Numbered from the stretch's first letter, positions 47,122 to 55,816 are shown. The stretch: 64,000 bases of DNA from Acidovorax sp. sif1233 (GCF_019218755.1 NZ_JAHUWZ010000012.1:1-64000), one strand, 5' to 3'. Numbers and translations are program-made. The notes: a model not told the origin generated them from the sequence alone.

Positions 47122-47825
47122 TCCGCGGGCTCCTGGGGCATGAAATAGCCCACGCCGCGCATGGTCTGGATGCACGCGCTGCCCAGCTTGCGGCGCAGGT
47201 GGTGGATGTGGACCTCCACCGCGTTGCTCTCGATGGCCGCGTCCCAGCTGTACAGGCGCTCCTCGATCTGCTGGCGCGAGAGCACGCGCCCCCGCGCTTC
47301 CAGCAGCACCAGCAGCACCGAAAACTCCCGCGGCGACATCTCCACCGCCTTGCCGCCCTGGTGGACGGTCCGCGCAGCGGGGTCCATTTCGATGTCTGCG
47401 TAGCGGATGGTGGGGGACGCCCGGCCGGCGGCCCGGCGCAGCAGGGCCCGCAGGCGCGCGTCCAGCTCATCGATATCGAAGGGCTTGGCCAGGTAGTCGT
47501 CGGCGCCCTGGTCCAGCCCCGCGATGCGCTGGTGCACCTGGTCACGGGCGGTGACGATGAGCACGGGGGTGGACGGATCGGGCAGCCCCGGAGCCGCGGC
47601 GGCAGCGCCCGGGGCCGGGCTCAGCCGCAGCCGCCGGAGCAATTCGCCGCCGTCTCCGTCGGCCAGCCCCAGGTCCAGCAGCACGGCATCAAAGCGCTCG
47701 GCGCGCAGCGCGCTCCACGCACTGGCCACGCCATCGCACACGTCCACCGCGTAGCCGCGCTGGTGCAGGTTGGCACGCAGCCCGCTGGCGATGCCGGCAT
47801 CGTCTTCGACAACGAGTATTCGCAT
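47118..47825 (-). CDS. OmpR-family response regulator (PmrA/QseB-like)
   Basis: 235 residues. The receiver starts MRILVVEDDAGIASGLR, and VLLDLGLADGDG carries the phospho-acceptor aspartate. A Gly/Ala/Pro insert follows the receiver's fourth strand. The winged-helix C-terminal domain ends [15 protein letters not shown] and contains VEVHIHHLRRKLG. The ATG at 47825 is preceded 6 nt upstream by GACAAT with no ribosome site. It diverges from a PAP2 phosphatase gene whose promoter has a TTAAG-N6-TTAAG box. Confidence 0.92.
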   Translation of the reverse strand: MRILVVEDDAGIASGLRANLHQRGYAVDVCDGVASAWSALRAERFDAVLLDLGLADGDGGELLRRLRLSPAPGAAAAAPGLPDPSTPVLIVTARDQVHQRIAGLDQGADDYLAKPFDIDELDARLRALLRRAAGRASPTIRYADIEMDPAARTVHQGGKAVEMSPREFSVLLVLLEARGRVLSRQQIEERLYSWDAAIESNAVEVHIHHLRRKLGSACIQTMRGVGYFMPQEPAE

Positions 47826-47831
47826 GCGGCG

Positions 47832-47837
47832 ATTGTC
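47832..47837 (-). promoter_or_regulatory. -10-like hexamer 6 nt before the response regulator start
   Basis: The minus strand reads GACAAT, six bases, ATG, which suggests a leaderless mRNA for the two-component operon. Confidence 0.45.
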
Positions 47838-47875
47838 GCCGGGCCCGGCGCCCCCGGACCAGCCGCGGCCCGCCA

Positions 47876-47891
47876 TTAAGGCGGTGTTAAG
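47876..47891 (+). promoter_or_regulatory. PmrA/QseB-like box
   Basis: ATTAAG-N5-GTTAAG, two half-sites with 11-bp period, matches the YTTAAK-N5-YTTAAK layout of PmrA-type sites except at the first base of each half-site. It ends 10 bp before the PAP2 -10 hexamer, where a -35 would lie. Confidence 0.6.
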
Positions 47892-47901
47892 TGCGGCCTT
47901 C

Positions 47902-47907
47902 TATGGT
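47902..47907 (+). promoter_or_regulatory. -10-like hexamer 6 nt before the PAP2 start
   Basis: TATGGT, six bases, ATG, with no Shine-Dalgarno sequence. With the box at 47876-47891 it forms a plausible activator-dependent, leaderless promoter. Confidence 0.5.
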
Positions 47908-47913
47908 CCGGGC

Positions 47914-48666
47914 ATGCCATCTTCGCCTTCCCATCCCCATTCCTTCCCGGCCCGCCATCGATTCCTGCTCCTGTGGACACTCGGCCTGCTGGCCGCCGTG
48001 GTGGCCTGGGACGCGGGGGGGCAAGACATTCCGCTGGCCCGCGCATTTGGCTCGGCCACGGGATTCCCCCTGCGGGAGCAGTGGTTCTTCGTGCACGTGC
48101 TCCATGAAGGCGCACGCCGCCTGGCGTGGCTGCTGGTGCTGCTGCTCGTGGTGGGCGTGTGGTGGCCGCCGCGCGGGGTGCTGCGGCGCATCGATACCGG
48201 CGAGCGCCTGCAGATGGCCCTGAGCGCGCTGCTGGCGCTCGCGGTGGTGAGCATCGCCAAGAACCTGAGCGACACGAGCTGCCCCTGGGACCTCGCGGAG
48301 TTCGGCGGCGTGGCGCGCTATGCGTCCCACTGGGCGCTGGGCGTGGCCGACGGCGGCGGCGGGCGCTGCTTTCCGGCGGGCCATGCCTCGGCCGGGTTCG
48401 CCTTCATCGGCGGCTACTTTGCGCTGCGCCGCAAGGAACCCGCGGCGGCGCGCTGGTGGCTGGCCGCGGCCGTGGCGGCGGGCCTGGTCCTGGGCGGCGC
48501 CCAGCAGGTGCGCGGCGCGCACTTCATGAGCCACACGCTCTGGACGGGCTGGCTGTGCTGGGTGTCGGGCTGGCTGTGCGACCTGGGGTTTCAGAAACTG
48601 GCGCGGCCCCGCCCGGCCGATACCGGGGAGCAGGACCTGCCAGGGCACGGCGCCCCGTCCCAGTGA
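47914..48666 (+). CDS. PAP2-family membrane phosphatase
   Basis: A 250-residue inner-membrane protein with about six helices. The three phosphatase motifs are KNLSDTSCPWDL, CFPAGHASAG and RGAHFMSHTLW, with both histidines kept; the last acidic residue of the classical motif is replaced, as is usual in the COG3907-like branch. Such proteins act on lipid phosphates and lie next to PmrAB-type regulators involved in lipid A modification. The ATG at 47914 fits the leaderless promoter. Confidence 0.85.
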   Translation: MPSSPSHPHSFPARHRFLLLWTLGLLAAVVAWDAGGQDIPLARAFGSATGFPLREQWFFVHVLHEGARRLAWLLVLLLVVGVWWPPRGVLRRIDTGERLQMALSALLALAVVSIAKNLSDTSCPWDLAEFGGVARYASHWALGVADGGGGRCFPAGHASAGFAFIGGYFALRRKEPAAARWWLAAAVAAGLVLGGAQQVRGAHFMSHTLWTGWLCWVSGWLCDLGFQKLARPRPADTGEQDLPGHGAPSQ

Positions 48667-48711
48667 AGCCGGGTGCGGGGTGAGGCGGCGTCGCCGCTCC
48701 GGCGGCCGCGC

Positions 48712-50148
48712 TCAACTCGCCACGCAGATCTTCAGCATGTTGGTGCCGCCGGGGGCGCCCATGGGCTCGCCGCAGGTGATGGCGTAGACATCGCCCTTTT
48801 GCACGATGTTGCGGCTCTTGAGGTGGCGCTCGGCCTGCTCCAGCGCCGTGTCGCGGTCTGCGCTGGTGTCCATGAGCAAGGGGCGCACGTTGCGGTACAT
48901 GGCCATCTTGCGCTGCGTGGCGACCTTGGGCGTGAGCGCATAGATCGGAATGTCGATGCTGTGCCGGCTCATCCACAGTGCCGTCGCGCCGCTGTCGGTC
49001 ATGGCCACGATGGCCTTGGCGCCCAGGTGGTGGGCCGTGAACAGCGCGCCCATGGCGATGGACTGGTCGATCCGGCCGAAGGTCTGGCCGGTGAAGTCGG
49101 CGTCGAGCTGGTGGTCTTCGGCCGCCTCGGCCGCCGCGCAAATGGTGGCCATTTCTTCCACCGTCTCGAGCGGGTAGCGGCCGGCGGCTGTCTCGGCGCT
49201 CAGCATCACGGCGTCGGTGCCGTCCAGCACGGCGTTGGCCACGTCGCTCACCTCGGCGCGCGTGGGCACGGGGTTGGTGATCATGCTTTCCATCATCTGC
49301 GTGGCGGTGATCACGACCTTGTCCTGTTCGCGCGCCATGCGGATCATCTTCTTTTGCAAGGCGGGCACGGCCGCGTTGCCCACTTCCACGGCCAGGTCGC
49401 CGCGCGCCACCATGATGCCGTCGCTCACGCGCAGGATGGCTTCCAGGTGCGGGATGGCCTCGGCGCGTTCGATCTTGGCGATCAGGCCCGGCTTGTGGCG
49501 GTACTCGGACGCGGCCACGTTGCACAGCTGGCGCGCCATTTCCATGTCGGTCGCGTTCTTCGGAAAGCTCACCGCCACATAGTCGGCCTGGAAGCTCATG
49601 GCCGTGCGGATGTCTTCCATGTCCTTGGCGGTGAGGGCCGGTGCCGTGAGGCCCCCGCCCTTCTTGTTGATGCCCTTGTTGTTGGACAGCTCGCCGCCCA
49701 CCTTGACGGTGGTGTGCACCTCTTCGCCGCGCACCGCATCCACGGTGAGCACGATCAGCCCGTCGTTGAGCAGCAGCAGATCGCCCGCCTTCACGTCGCG
49801 CGGCAGTTCCTTGTAGTCCAGCCCCACGCCGTCGATGTCGCCCAGCTCCGTGCGCGAGGCGTCGAGCACGAACTTGGCGCCCGATTCCAGTTGCACCTTG
49901 CCCTCCGCGAACTTGCCCACGCGGATCTTGGGGCCCTGCAGGTCGGCCATGATGGCCACTTCGCGGCCCGCGCGCTGGGCCGCGGCGCGCACCGTGGCGG
50001 CGCGGTCGATGTGGTCCTGCGCCTTGCCGTGGCTGAAGTTCAGCCGCACCACGTTCACCCCCGCGCGGATCATGGCCTCCAGCAGTGCCGGGTCGCTCGA
50101 TGCGGGGCCCAGGGTGGCAACAATCTTGGTGGCGCGGCGGGTAGGCAT
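48712..50148 (-). CDS. pyk: Pyruvate kinase
   Basis: Last step of glycolysis. The 478 residues start MPTRRATKIVATLGPASSDP and contain IRAGVNVVRLNFSHG, the magnesium/substrate region and SAETAAGRYP. I chose the ATG at 50148 over a longer frame opening at 50187. It is convergent with the PAP2 gene (45 bp). An inverted repeat 20-64 bp upstream (50168-50212) may be an operator. Confidence 0.96.
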   Translation of the reverse strand: MPTRRATKIVATLGPASSDPALLEAMIRAGVNVVRLNFSHGKAQDHIDRAATVRAAAQRAGREVAIMADLQGPKIRVGKFAEGKVQLESGAKFVLDASRTELGDIDGVGLDYKELPRDVKAGDLLLLNDGLIVLTVDAVRGEEVHTTVKVGGELSNNKGINKKGGGLTAPALTAKDMEDIRTAMSFQADYVAVSFPKNATDMEMARQLCNVAASEYRHKPGLIAKIERAEAIPHLEAILRVSDGIMVARGDLAVEVGNAAVPALQKKMIRMAREQDKVVITATQMMESMITNPVPTRAEVSDVANAVLDGTDAVMLSAETAAGRYPLETVEEMATICAAAEAAEDHQLDADFTGQTFGRIDQSIAMGALFTAHHLGAKAIVAMTDSGATALWMSRHSIDIPIYALTPKVATQRKMAMYRNVRPLLMDTSADRDTALEQAERHLKSRNIVQKGDVYAITCGEPMGAPGGTNMLKICVAS

Positions 50149-50167
50149 GGGCTTGTCTCTTTCTGTG

Positions 50168-50212
50168 GGTATGTAATCGAATTTCAATTCTCACACGAAG
50201 CGGTTACATGCC
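50168..50212. promoter_or_regulatory. Inverted repeat upstream of pyk
   Basis: Arms GGTATGTAATCG and CGGTTACATGCC (10 of 12 complementary) are separated by 21 AT-rich bases. It sits where a promoter or operator of pyk would be and shares GTAACCGCTT with the region upstream of fbaA. Confidence 0.4.
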
Positions 50213-50227
50213 GATTACCAGCCGCCC

Positions 50228-51715
50228 TCAGCCGATGCCCGGAGGGCATCCTTGGCGCCTGCGCGCACGGCTGCCCAGCATGAGGGCCATGGCCCCCACC
50301 ATCAGCAGCGCGGCGGCCGTGAACGTGGCCCGCATGCCCGCCACCATGGGCATCCCTGAAGCCCCCACGGCATGCGCCAGCGCCGCGCCCATCGCGAACA
50401 CGGCCCCCATGGCGGAAGCTCCCGTGATGAGCCCCAGGTTGCGCGACAGGTTGAGCAACCCCGCCACGACACCCCGCGCGCCGGGTTCTGCGTGGGCCAT
50501 GACCGCGGTGTTGTTGGCCGCCTGGAACAGGGCATAGCCCGCCGTCAAGACCGCCAGCGGGACGACATAGCCCGGCACGCCCCACGCGAGCGGCGCCAGC
50601 GCCAGGCCGGCGCACCCGGCGAGCATGGCGGCGAGCCCGGCCAGCCCCATGGAATGCGCGCCCAGCCTGTCCACGGCCCTGCCCGCGGGAAGGCCCACCA
50701 GCGCGGACACCAGCGGGCCACACGACATGGCGAGCCCGACCTGCGCGGCACCGAGCCCCAGCGCCCCCGACAGATAGAACGGCCCCACCACCAGCGTCGC
50801 CATCACCACCGTGGCCACGAGGGTGGTGGTGGCCAGGCCCGCGCCCAAGCCGGGGAGGCGCAACACCGACAACCGGACCAGGGGCGCGGCCACGCGCGCC
50901 TGGGCCCACACGAACAGGCATGCCCCCAGCGCCGCAAGGCACAGCAGCGCCCCGTTCAGCAGGCCCCAGCCGCCCCGCCCCATCGTCATGGCCAGCGCGT
51001 AGGCCCCCAGCGCGAGGGCCAGCAGCACCGTGCCCAGGGGGTCGAACCCGGGCCTCTCCCCTGCGGCCAGGCGGTCCGCCGGCAGGTGGCGGCGCACCAG
51101 CAGCAGGCCCAGGGCGCCCAGCGGCAGGTTGATGAGAAAGATCATCGGCCAGCCGGCCTGGGCGATCAGCACACCGCCCAGCGTCGGCCCCAGGGCCGTG
51201 CCCACGGCGGACATGGTGCCCAGCAGGCCCATGGCGCTGCCCGCCCGGTCCTTGGAGACGGTCTCGCCCACGAAGGCCATCGTGAGCGCCATCATCGCGG
51301 CCGCGCCCAGCCCCTGCAGCGCCCTGGCGGCGACCAGGAGCCCCAGCGTGGGGGCCGCGGCGCACAGGGCCGAGGCCCCCGTGAACAGGGCCAGCCCCGC
51401 CAGCAGCAACCGCCGGCGGCCCACCACGTCGCCCAGCCGGCCCACGCCGACCACGGCCGTGGTGATGGCCAGCAGGTAGGCCAGCACCACCCATTGCACT
51501 TCCTGAAAGGGCACGTCCAGCGCCTGCGCCAGCGTGGGCAAGCCGACATTGACGATGCTGGTGCCCAGCGAGGACAGCAGCATGGACAGCGCAAGGCTCG
51601 CCAGCGCCCACCGGCTGTCCGAGGGGCCGGTGGCCTGCGGCCCGCCCGCGGCAGGCTGGGGCGGCAGGGAAAAAGTCGCTTGCGGGGGAATAGCGGTGCG
51701 GGTGGGGGGTGTCAT
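50228..51715 (-). CDS. MFS transporter, DHA2 (14-helix) drug efflux type
   Basis: A 495-residue inner-membrane protein with about 14 helices. Motif A is GRLGDVVGRRRLLLAG and motif C is GTALGPTLGGVLIAQAGW, typical of DHA2 exporters. I chose the ATG at 51715 (MTPPTRTAIPPQ) because the frame upstream is antisense to the LysR gene. The divergent LysR gene and shared intergenic box suggest local control. Substrate unknown. Confidence 0.9.
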   Translation of the reverse strand: MTPPTRTAIPPQATFSLPPQPAAGGPQATGPSDSRWALASLALSMLLSSLGTSIVNVGLPTLAQALDVPFQEVQWVVLAYLLAITTAVVGVGRLGDVVGRRRLLLAGLALFTGASALCAAAPTLGLLVAARALQGLGAAAMMALTMAFVGETVSKDRAGSAMGLLGTMSAVGTALGPTLGGVLIAQAGWPMIFLINLPLGALGLLLVRRHLPADRLAAGERPGFDPLGTVLLALALGAYALAMTMGRGGWGLLNGALLCLAALGACLFVWAQARVAAPLVRLSVLRLPGLGAGLATTTLVATVVMATLVVGPFYLSGALGLGAAQVGLAMSCGPLVSALVGLPAGRAVDRLGAHSMGLAGLAAMLAGCAGLALAPLAWGVPGYVVPLAVLTAGYALFQAANNTAVMAHAEPGARGVVAGLLNLSRNLGLITGASAMGAVFAMGAALAHAVGASGMPMVAGMRATFTAAALLMVGAMALMLGSRARRRQGCPPGIG

Positions 51716-51826
51716 GGCGGAGGGTCTCCTCGGGAGGCGATGGTTCGCGGGTGCCCGGTCGGCGCCCCTGGAAAACCAGCCACTCCAGCGTAGCCAGGCA
51801 CGTGGCCCGGCGGAAGACGCAGCATT

Positions 51827-51843
51827 TGCATTCCATACATGCA
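51827..51843. promoter_or_regulatory. Candidate LysR-type binding site
   Basis: TGCAT-N7-ATGCA inverted repeat. It contains two overlapping T-N11-A matches (51827/51839 and 51831/51843), the LysR-family core pattern, in the divergent gap between the MFS and LysR genes. Confidence 0.5.
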
Positions 51844-51871
51844 CCAGACGCCATGCCACGGACCGGCGTGC

Positions 51872-51877
51872 TATGGT
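51872..51877 (+). promoter_or_regulatory. -10-like hexamer 6 nt before the LysR start
   Basis: TATGGT, six bases, ATG, the same arrangement as upstream of the PAP2 gene. Confidence 0.45.
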
Positions 51878-51883
51878 CCCGCC

Positions 51884-52780
51884 ATGCCGCGGCCTGATCT
51901 CAACCTGCTGGTCACCCTGGATGTGCTGCTTGCGGAAGGCAACGTGGCGCGGGCCGCCGAGCGCCTGCACCTGAGTCCTTCCGCGATGAGCCGGGCGCTC
52001 GCCCGGCTGCGCGACACCACCGGCGACCCGCTGCTCGTCAGGGCCGGGCGCGGACTGGTGCCGACGCCACGCGCACTGGAGCTGCGCGACAAGGTCAGCC
52101 AGCTCGTGCAGGACACCGAGGCCGTCCTGCGCCCCGCATCGGCGTCCGACCCCGCCCAATGGGCCCGGTCTTTCACGCTGCGCTGCAGCGACGGCTTTGC
52201 GGAGAACTTTGGCCCCGGCCTCCTCGCCCGCGTGGGCGAGGCCGCCCCCGGGGTGCGGCTGCGCTTCGTGCAGAAGACCGACAGGCACAGCGCCCCGCTG
52301 CGCGATGGAACCGTCGACCTGGAGACCGGCGTGGTGGGCGACGCCATGGGCCCCGAGGTGCGGGCGCAGGCCCTGTTCCGCGACCGCTTCGTGGGGGTCG
52401 TGCGCGCGGGGCACCCGCTGTGCGCGGGCGAGATCACGCCGGCCCGCTATGCGGCCGGCAGGCATGTGCTCGTGTCGCGGAAGGGGCGGGACCGGGGGCC
52501 CGTGGACGATGCCCTCGCGCCCCTGGGCCTGGCGCGGCAGATCGCCACCGTGGTGGGCGGCTTTTCCACCGCGCTGGCGCTGGCGCGCGGCTCCGACCTG
52601 GTTGCCACGGTTCCCGAACACCACACCGGCAACCTGCGCGCCGGCATGTCCAGCTTTGCACTGCCCGTCCCGGTGCCGCAGATCACGGTGTCGCTGCTGT
52701 GGCACCCCCGGCTGCAAGCCGATCCCGCGCACCAGTGGCTGCGCGGGCTGGTCCGGGAGGTGTGCGCCGAGCTTCGCTGA
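51884..52780 (+). CDS. LysR-family transcriptional regulator
   Basis: 298 residues. The N-terminal helix-turn-helix is visible in GNVARAAERLHLSPSAMSRA (17-36 or so), followed by the long dimer helix and a periplasmic-binding-protein-like effector domain. I chose the ATG at 51884 (MPRPDLNLLVTLDVLL) over 51839. It likely controls the divergent DHA2 exporter, given the T-N11-A box between them. The effector is unknown. Confidence 0.92.
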   Translation: MPRPDLNLLVTLDVLLAEGNVARAAERLHLSPSAMSRALARLRDTTGDPLLVRAGRGLVPTPRALELRDKVSQLVQDTEAVLRPASASDPAQWARSFTLRCSDGFAENFGPGLLARVGEAAPGVRLRFVQKTDRHSAPLRDGTVDLETGVVGDAMGPEVRAQALFRDRFVGVVRAGHPLCAGEITPARYAAGRHVLVSRKGRDRGPVDDALAPLGLARQIATVVGGFSTALALARGSDLVATVPEHHTGNLRAGMSSFALPVPVPQITVSLLWHPRLQADPAHQWLRGLVREVCAELR

Positions 52781-52810
52781 CGCGCGCCCCCGCACGGCCG
52801 CACGCAGCGG

Positions 52811-53599
52811 TCAGACGAAGGGATGCGACAGGGCGTGCGCCAGCACATGGGCCAGGATGGCGGCCTCCAGCCCATGCCGGGCATAGAGCCATCCCGCCAC
52901 CAGCCCGAAGGCGGTGTTGCCCACCAGCACGAACGCCACCACGGAGGGGGTGAGCACCCCGGCCATGGCCTGCGCGGCCGGCAGATGCCCCAGCGCAAAC
53001 AGCAGGGCGCTGGCCACCACGGCGGCCGCCACGATGCCACGGCCCGGCGTGCCCTGGCCGCGCTGCACGAAGCGCCAGCCCAGCCACAGCAGCAGGCTCA
53101 TCACGCCCCAGCGCACCAGCAGTTCCTCGGAAATCCCGCCATAGAGCAGCTTGACCCCCAGGGATGCGGCACCGGCCGGGTCGGAGGGCCTGAGCGCCTG
53201 CGGCGCCACCAGCGAGAGGCCCCACAGCCACAGTGCGCCCGCGAGCCCGCCCACAAGCCCCGGCGCCCACTGGCGCCGGAAGGGCCCGGCCACCGGCTGG
53301 CCCTGCAGCCAGGCCGACACGGCAGGCGCCGCCAGCCCCACGCGGGGCGCCAGCGCCACACCCAGTGCCACGCACAGGGCCAGCAGGACCGCGGTCTGCA
53401 GGCCGCTGAGCAGCACCATGGCCCACAGCGGCAGCGGCAACAAGGCCTGGTGGGCGGCCAGGGGCGGGACCAGCGCCCACACCACGGCCACGACGCCCGG
53501 CAGGCCCAGCAGCCACAGCGCGGCACCCAGGCGCCACTTCTGCGCGCGGGGGGAGCGCGTGGCAAGGTGCGCGGGCACGGCGGTATCAGAAGCCATCAT
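52811..53599 (-). CDS. CPBP-family intramembrane metalloprotease
   Basis: A 262-residue protein with about eight membrane helices. The CPBP (Abi/Rce1-like) motifs are EELLVRWG, then GHLPAA and HVLAHALSH, which give the metal-binding glutamates and histidines. It is the last gene of the speD-murU-pepP direction, 22 bp after pepP. The first two codons are both ATG; either could be used. Target proteins are unknown. Confidence 0.85.
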   Translation of the reverse strand: MMASDTAVPAHLATRSPRAQKWRLGAALWLLGLPGVVAVVWALVPPLAAHQALLPLPLWAMVLLSGLQTAVLLALCVALGVALAPRVGLAAPAVSAWLQGQPVAGPFRRQWAPGLVGGLAGALWLWGLSLVAPQALRPSDPAGAASLGVKLLYGGISEELLVRWGVMSLLLWLGWRFVQRGQGTPGRGIVAAAVVASALLFALGHLPAAQAMAGVLTPSVVAFVLVGNTAFGLVAGWLYARHGLEAAILAHVLAHALSHPFV

Positions 53600-53621
53600 G
53601 GACCCTGGCCATCCCTCGGCC

Positions 53622-55019
53622 TCAGCCGCGCATCAGCGCTTCGATCTCGTCGGCCTTCACCGGCACGCCGCGCGTGATCAGCTCGCAGCCCGTCTCGGTG
53701 ACGATGGCGTCGTCCTCGATGCGGATGCCGATGTGGTGGAACTGCTCGGGCACCCCGTCGGCCGGCCGCACGTAGATGCCGGGCTCGATGGTGAGCACCA
53801 TGCCCGGGCGCAGCACGCGGCTGGGGCGGTTGGTGATGGTCTCGCCCGACAGCGGGTCCTTGCGCTCGCTCACCGCCCCGACCTCATCGGGTTCCACGTA
53901 GCTGCCGCAGTCATGCACGTCCATGCCCAGCCAGTGGCCCGTGCGGTGCATGTAGAACTGGAAGTAGGCGCGCGTGTCGATCACGTCCTGCGCGGTGCCC
54001 ACCTTGTTCCTGTCGAGCAGGCCCAGGTCCAGCATGCCCTGCGCCAGCACGGCCACGGTGGCGTCGTGCGGGTCGTTGAAGCGCGCGCCGGCCTTGGTGG
54101 CCGCCACCGCCGCGTCCTGGCTGGCCAGCACCAGGTCGTACAGCGCGCGCTGCGGCCCGGTGAAGCGGCCGTTGGCCGGGAAGGTGCGGGTGATGTCGCT
54201 GGCGTAGCCGTCAAGCTCGCAGCCGGCGTCGATGAGCACCAGCTCGCCGTCGCGCACCGGGGCGGCGTCCGCGCGGTAGTGCAGCACGCAGGCGTTGGCC
54301 CCGGCCGCCACGATGGAGCTGTAGGCCGGGTACTGCGAGCCCTCGTCGCGAAACGCGTGCAGCAGCTCGGCATCCAGGTGGTACTCGCGCACGTCCTGGC
54401 CGGCGCGCAGCATGCGGGCCGAGCGCTGCATGGCGCGGATGTGCGCCCTGGCGCTGATGTCGCTGGCGCGGCGCATGATGTCCTGCTCGTGCGCGTCCTT
54501 GATGAGCCGCATCTCGTCGAGCAGCGTGCACACATCGTTCTGCTCCGCCGGGCACAGCGCGCCGTAGCGCACGCGCGCGCGCACCGCGTTCAGCCACCCT
54601 TCCACCCGCGCTGCCAGGCCGCTGTGGATGGCAAACGGGTACCACACGCGGTGGCGGTTCTCCAGCAGGCGGGGCAGCTTGGCGTCCAGCTCGGCGATGG
54701 AATGGGCGGCTTGCACGCCCAGCGCCCCGGGCGCCGCAGCAGGGCCCAGCCGGTAGCCGTCCCAGATCTCGCGCTCCAGGTCCTTGGGCTGGCAGAACAG
54801 GGTGCTGCACCCGTCCTGCGCGACCACAAGGCATGCCCCCGGCTCGATGAAGCCGGTCAGGTAGTAGAAGTAGCTGTCGTGGCGGAACAGGAAGTCGGTG
54901 TCCCGGTTGCGCGGGCGCTCCGGCGCCGTGGGAATGATGGCGATGCCCCCCGCGCCCAGCTGGGCAGCAAGCCGCGCGCGGCGTTGGGCGTAGATGGAGG
55001 CAGGCACGGTGGTGTTCAT
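53622..55019 (-). CDS. pepP: Xaa-Pro aminopeptidase (aminopeptidase P)
   Basis: Removes N-terminal residues ahead of proline. The 465 residues comprise an AMP_N domain (start YAQRRARLAAQLG) and a creatinase-fold catalytic domain with metal ligands in DAGCELDGYASDITRTFP, HRTGHWLGMDVHDCG, TIEPGIY and RIEDDAIVTETG, all intact. Its ATG overlaps the murU stop by 4 bp. Confidence 0.95.
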   Translation of the reverse strand: MNTTVPASIYAQRRARLAAQLGAGGIAIIPTAPERPRNRDTDFLFRHDSYFYYLTGFIEPGACLVVAQDGCSTLFCQPKDLEREIWDGYRLGPAAAPGALGVQAAHSIAELDAKLPRLLENRHRVWYPFAIHSGLAARVEGWLNAVRARVRYGALCPAEQNDVCTLLDEMRLIKDAHEQDIMRRASDISARAHIRAMQRSARMLRAGQDVREYHLDAELLHAFRDEGSQYPAYSSIVAAGANACVLHYRADAAPVRDGELVLIDAGCELDGYASDITRTFPANGRFTGPQRALYDLVLASQDAAVAATKAGARFNDPHDATVAVLAQGMLDLGLLDRNKVGTAQDVIDTRAYFQFYMHRTGHWLGMDVHDCGSYVEPDEVGAVSERKDPLSGETITNRPSRVLRPGMVLTIEPGIYVRPADGVPEQFHHIGIRIEDDAIVTETGCELITRGVPVKADEIEALMRG

Positions 55020-55816
55020 GGACGGGCAGCAGAGAGAGAATTGAGTTCAGCCAGGCGCTCGGGGGTCCCCACATCGGTCCAGCGTCCGGTGTAGAGCTGT
55101 GCGCTGACCCGGCCATTGTCCATCGCGCGGCGAAGCAGCGGCGCCAGCGGGGCTTTGATGCCATCCGGGTTGCCGGCCGGAATGTCGCACCAGGGCGCCG
55201 CGAACAGCCCGGCGCGCAGCAGGGCGATGGTGCTGTAGGTGTAGCGCGGCGCGGGGTCGGCGGCGGGCAGGTTCAGTGCCAATCCGTCCGCCGACAGCCC
55301 GAAGTCGCCGCGCAGGTTGTGGGCCGGGTTGGGCACCAGCCACAGGTGGGCCAGGTGGCCGCTGGCCTCGAAGGCCGACACGGCGGCGCTGCCGAACACG
55401 AAGTCGGGCGCAAACACATCGCCCGCCGCCAGCCAGAACACGGGGCCCAACCGGGGCAGGGCGCGGGCGATGCCGCCGGCGGTTTCCAGTGCGCCGCCAA
55501 AGTCCACGCCTTCGTGCGAGTATGAAATGGATAGCTGCTTGCGCTTGTCCACCCGGCGCTGGAGGCCAAAAACATCGGAAAAGTGGTGGCTGATCTGCCC
55601 ACCCAGCCATGCGGTGTTGATCACCACCTGCTCCACACCCGCTTCCTGCAGCGCCGCCAGGTGCCACTGCAGCAGCGGCTGGCCCTGCACCTGCAGCAGG
55701 GGTTTGGGGATGGTGTCGGTCAGCGGGCGCATGCGCTCGCCACGGCCTGCGGCCAGCAGCATGGCGGGGACCTGCCCCCCGGTGGCGGCGGCCGGCGCCG
55801 CGGCACCCGCGCTCAC
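55016..55816 (-). CDS. murU: N-acetylmuramate alpha-1-phosphate uridylyltransferase-like nucleotidyltransferase
   Basis: Sugar-phosphate nucleotidyltransferase of 266 residues; MurU works in peptidoglycan recycling that bypasses de novo UDP-MurNAc synthesis. The signature AMLLAAGRGERMRPLTDTIP is followed by PKPLLQVQGQPLLQWHL and LAAGDVFAPDF. I chose the GTG at 55816, whose GTGA overlaps the speD stop; an ATG at 55762 is the alternative. Residues 82-98 (VFGLQRRVDKRKQLSIS) are encoded by a family 1 repeat. The usual partner kinase gene amgK is not adjacent; speD is there instead. Confidence 0.85.
   Translation of the reverse strand: MSAGAAAPAAATGGQVPAMLLAAGRGERMRPLTDTIPKPLLQVQGQPLLQWHLAALQEAGVEQVVINTAWLGGQISHHFSDVFGLQRRVDKRKQLSISYSHEGVDFGGALETAGGIARALPRLGPVFWLAAGDVFAPDFVFGSAAVSAFEASGHLAHLWLVPNPAHNLRGDFGLSADGLALNLPAADPAPRYTYSTIALLRAGLFAAPWCDIPAGNPDGIKAPLAPLLRRAMDNGRVSAQLYTGRWTDVGTPERLAELNSLSAARP
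55521..55575. repeat. Family 1 repeat inside murU
   Basis: The plus strand reads GAAATGGATAGCTGCTTGCG, CTTGTCCACCCGGCGCTGG, then AGGCCAAAAACAT. In the murU sense strand it is read in a third phase, giving a basic peptide (QRRVDKRKQ) instead of the alanine-rich ones in proA and purK. Confidence 0.85.
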
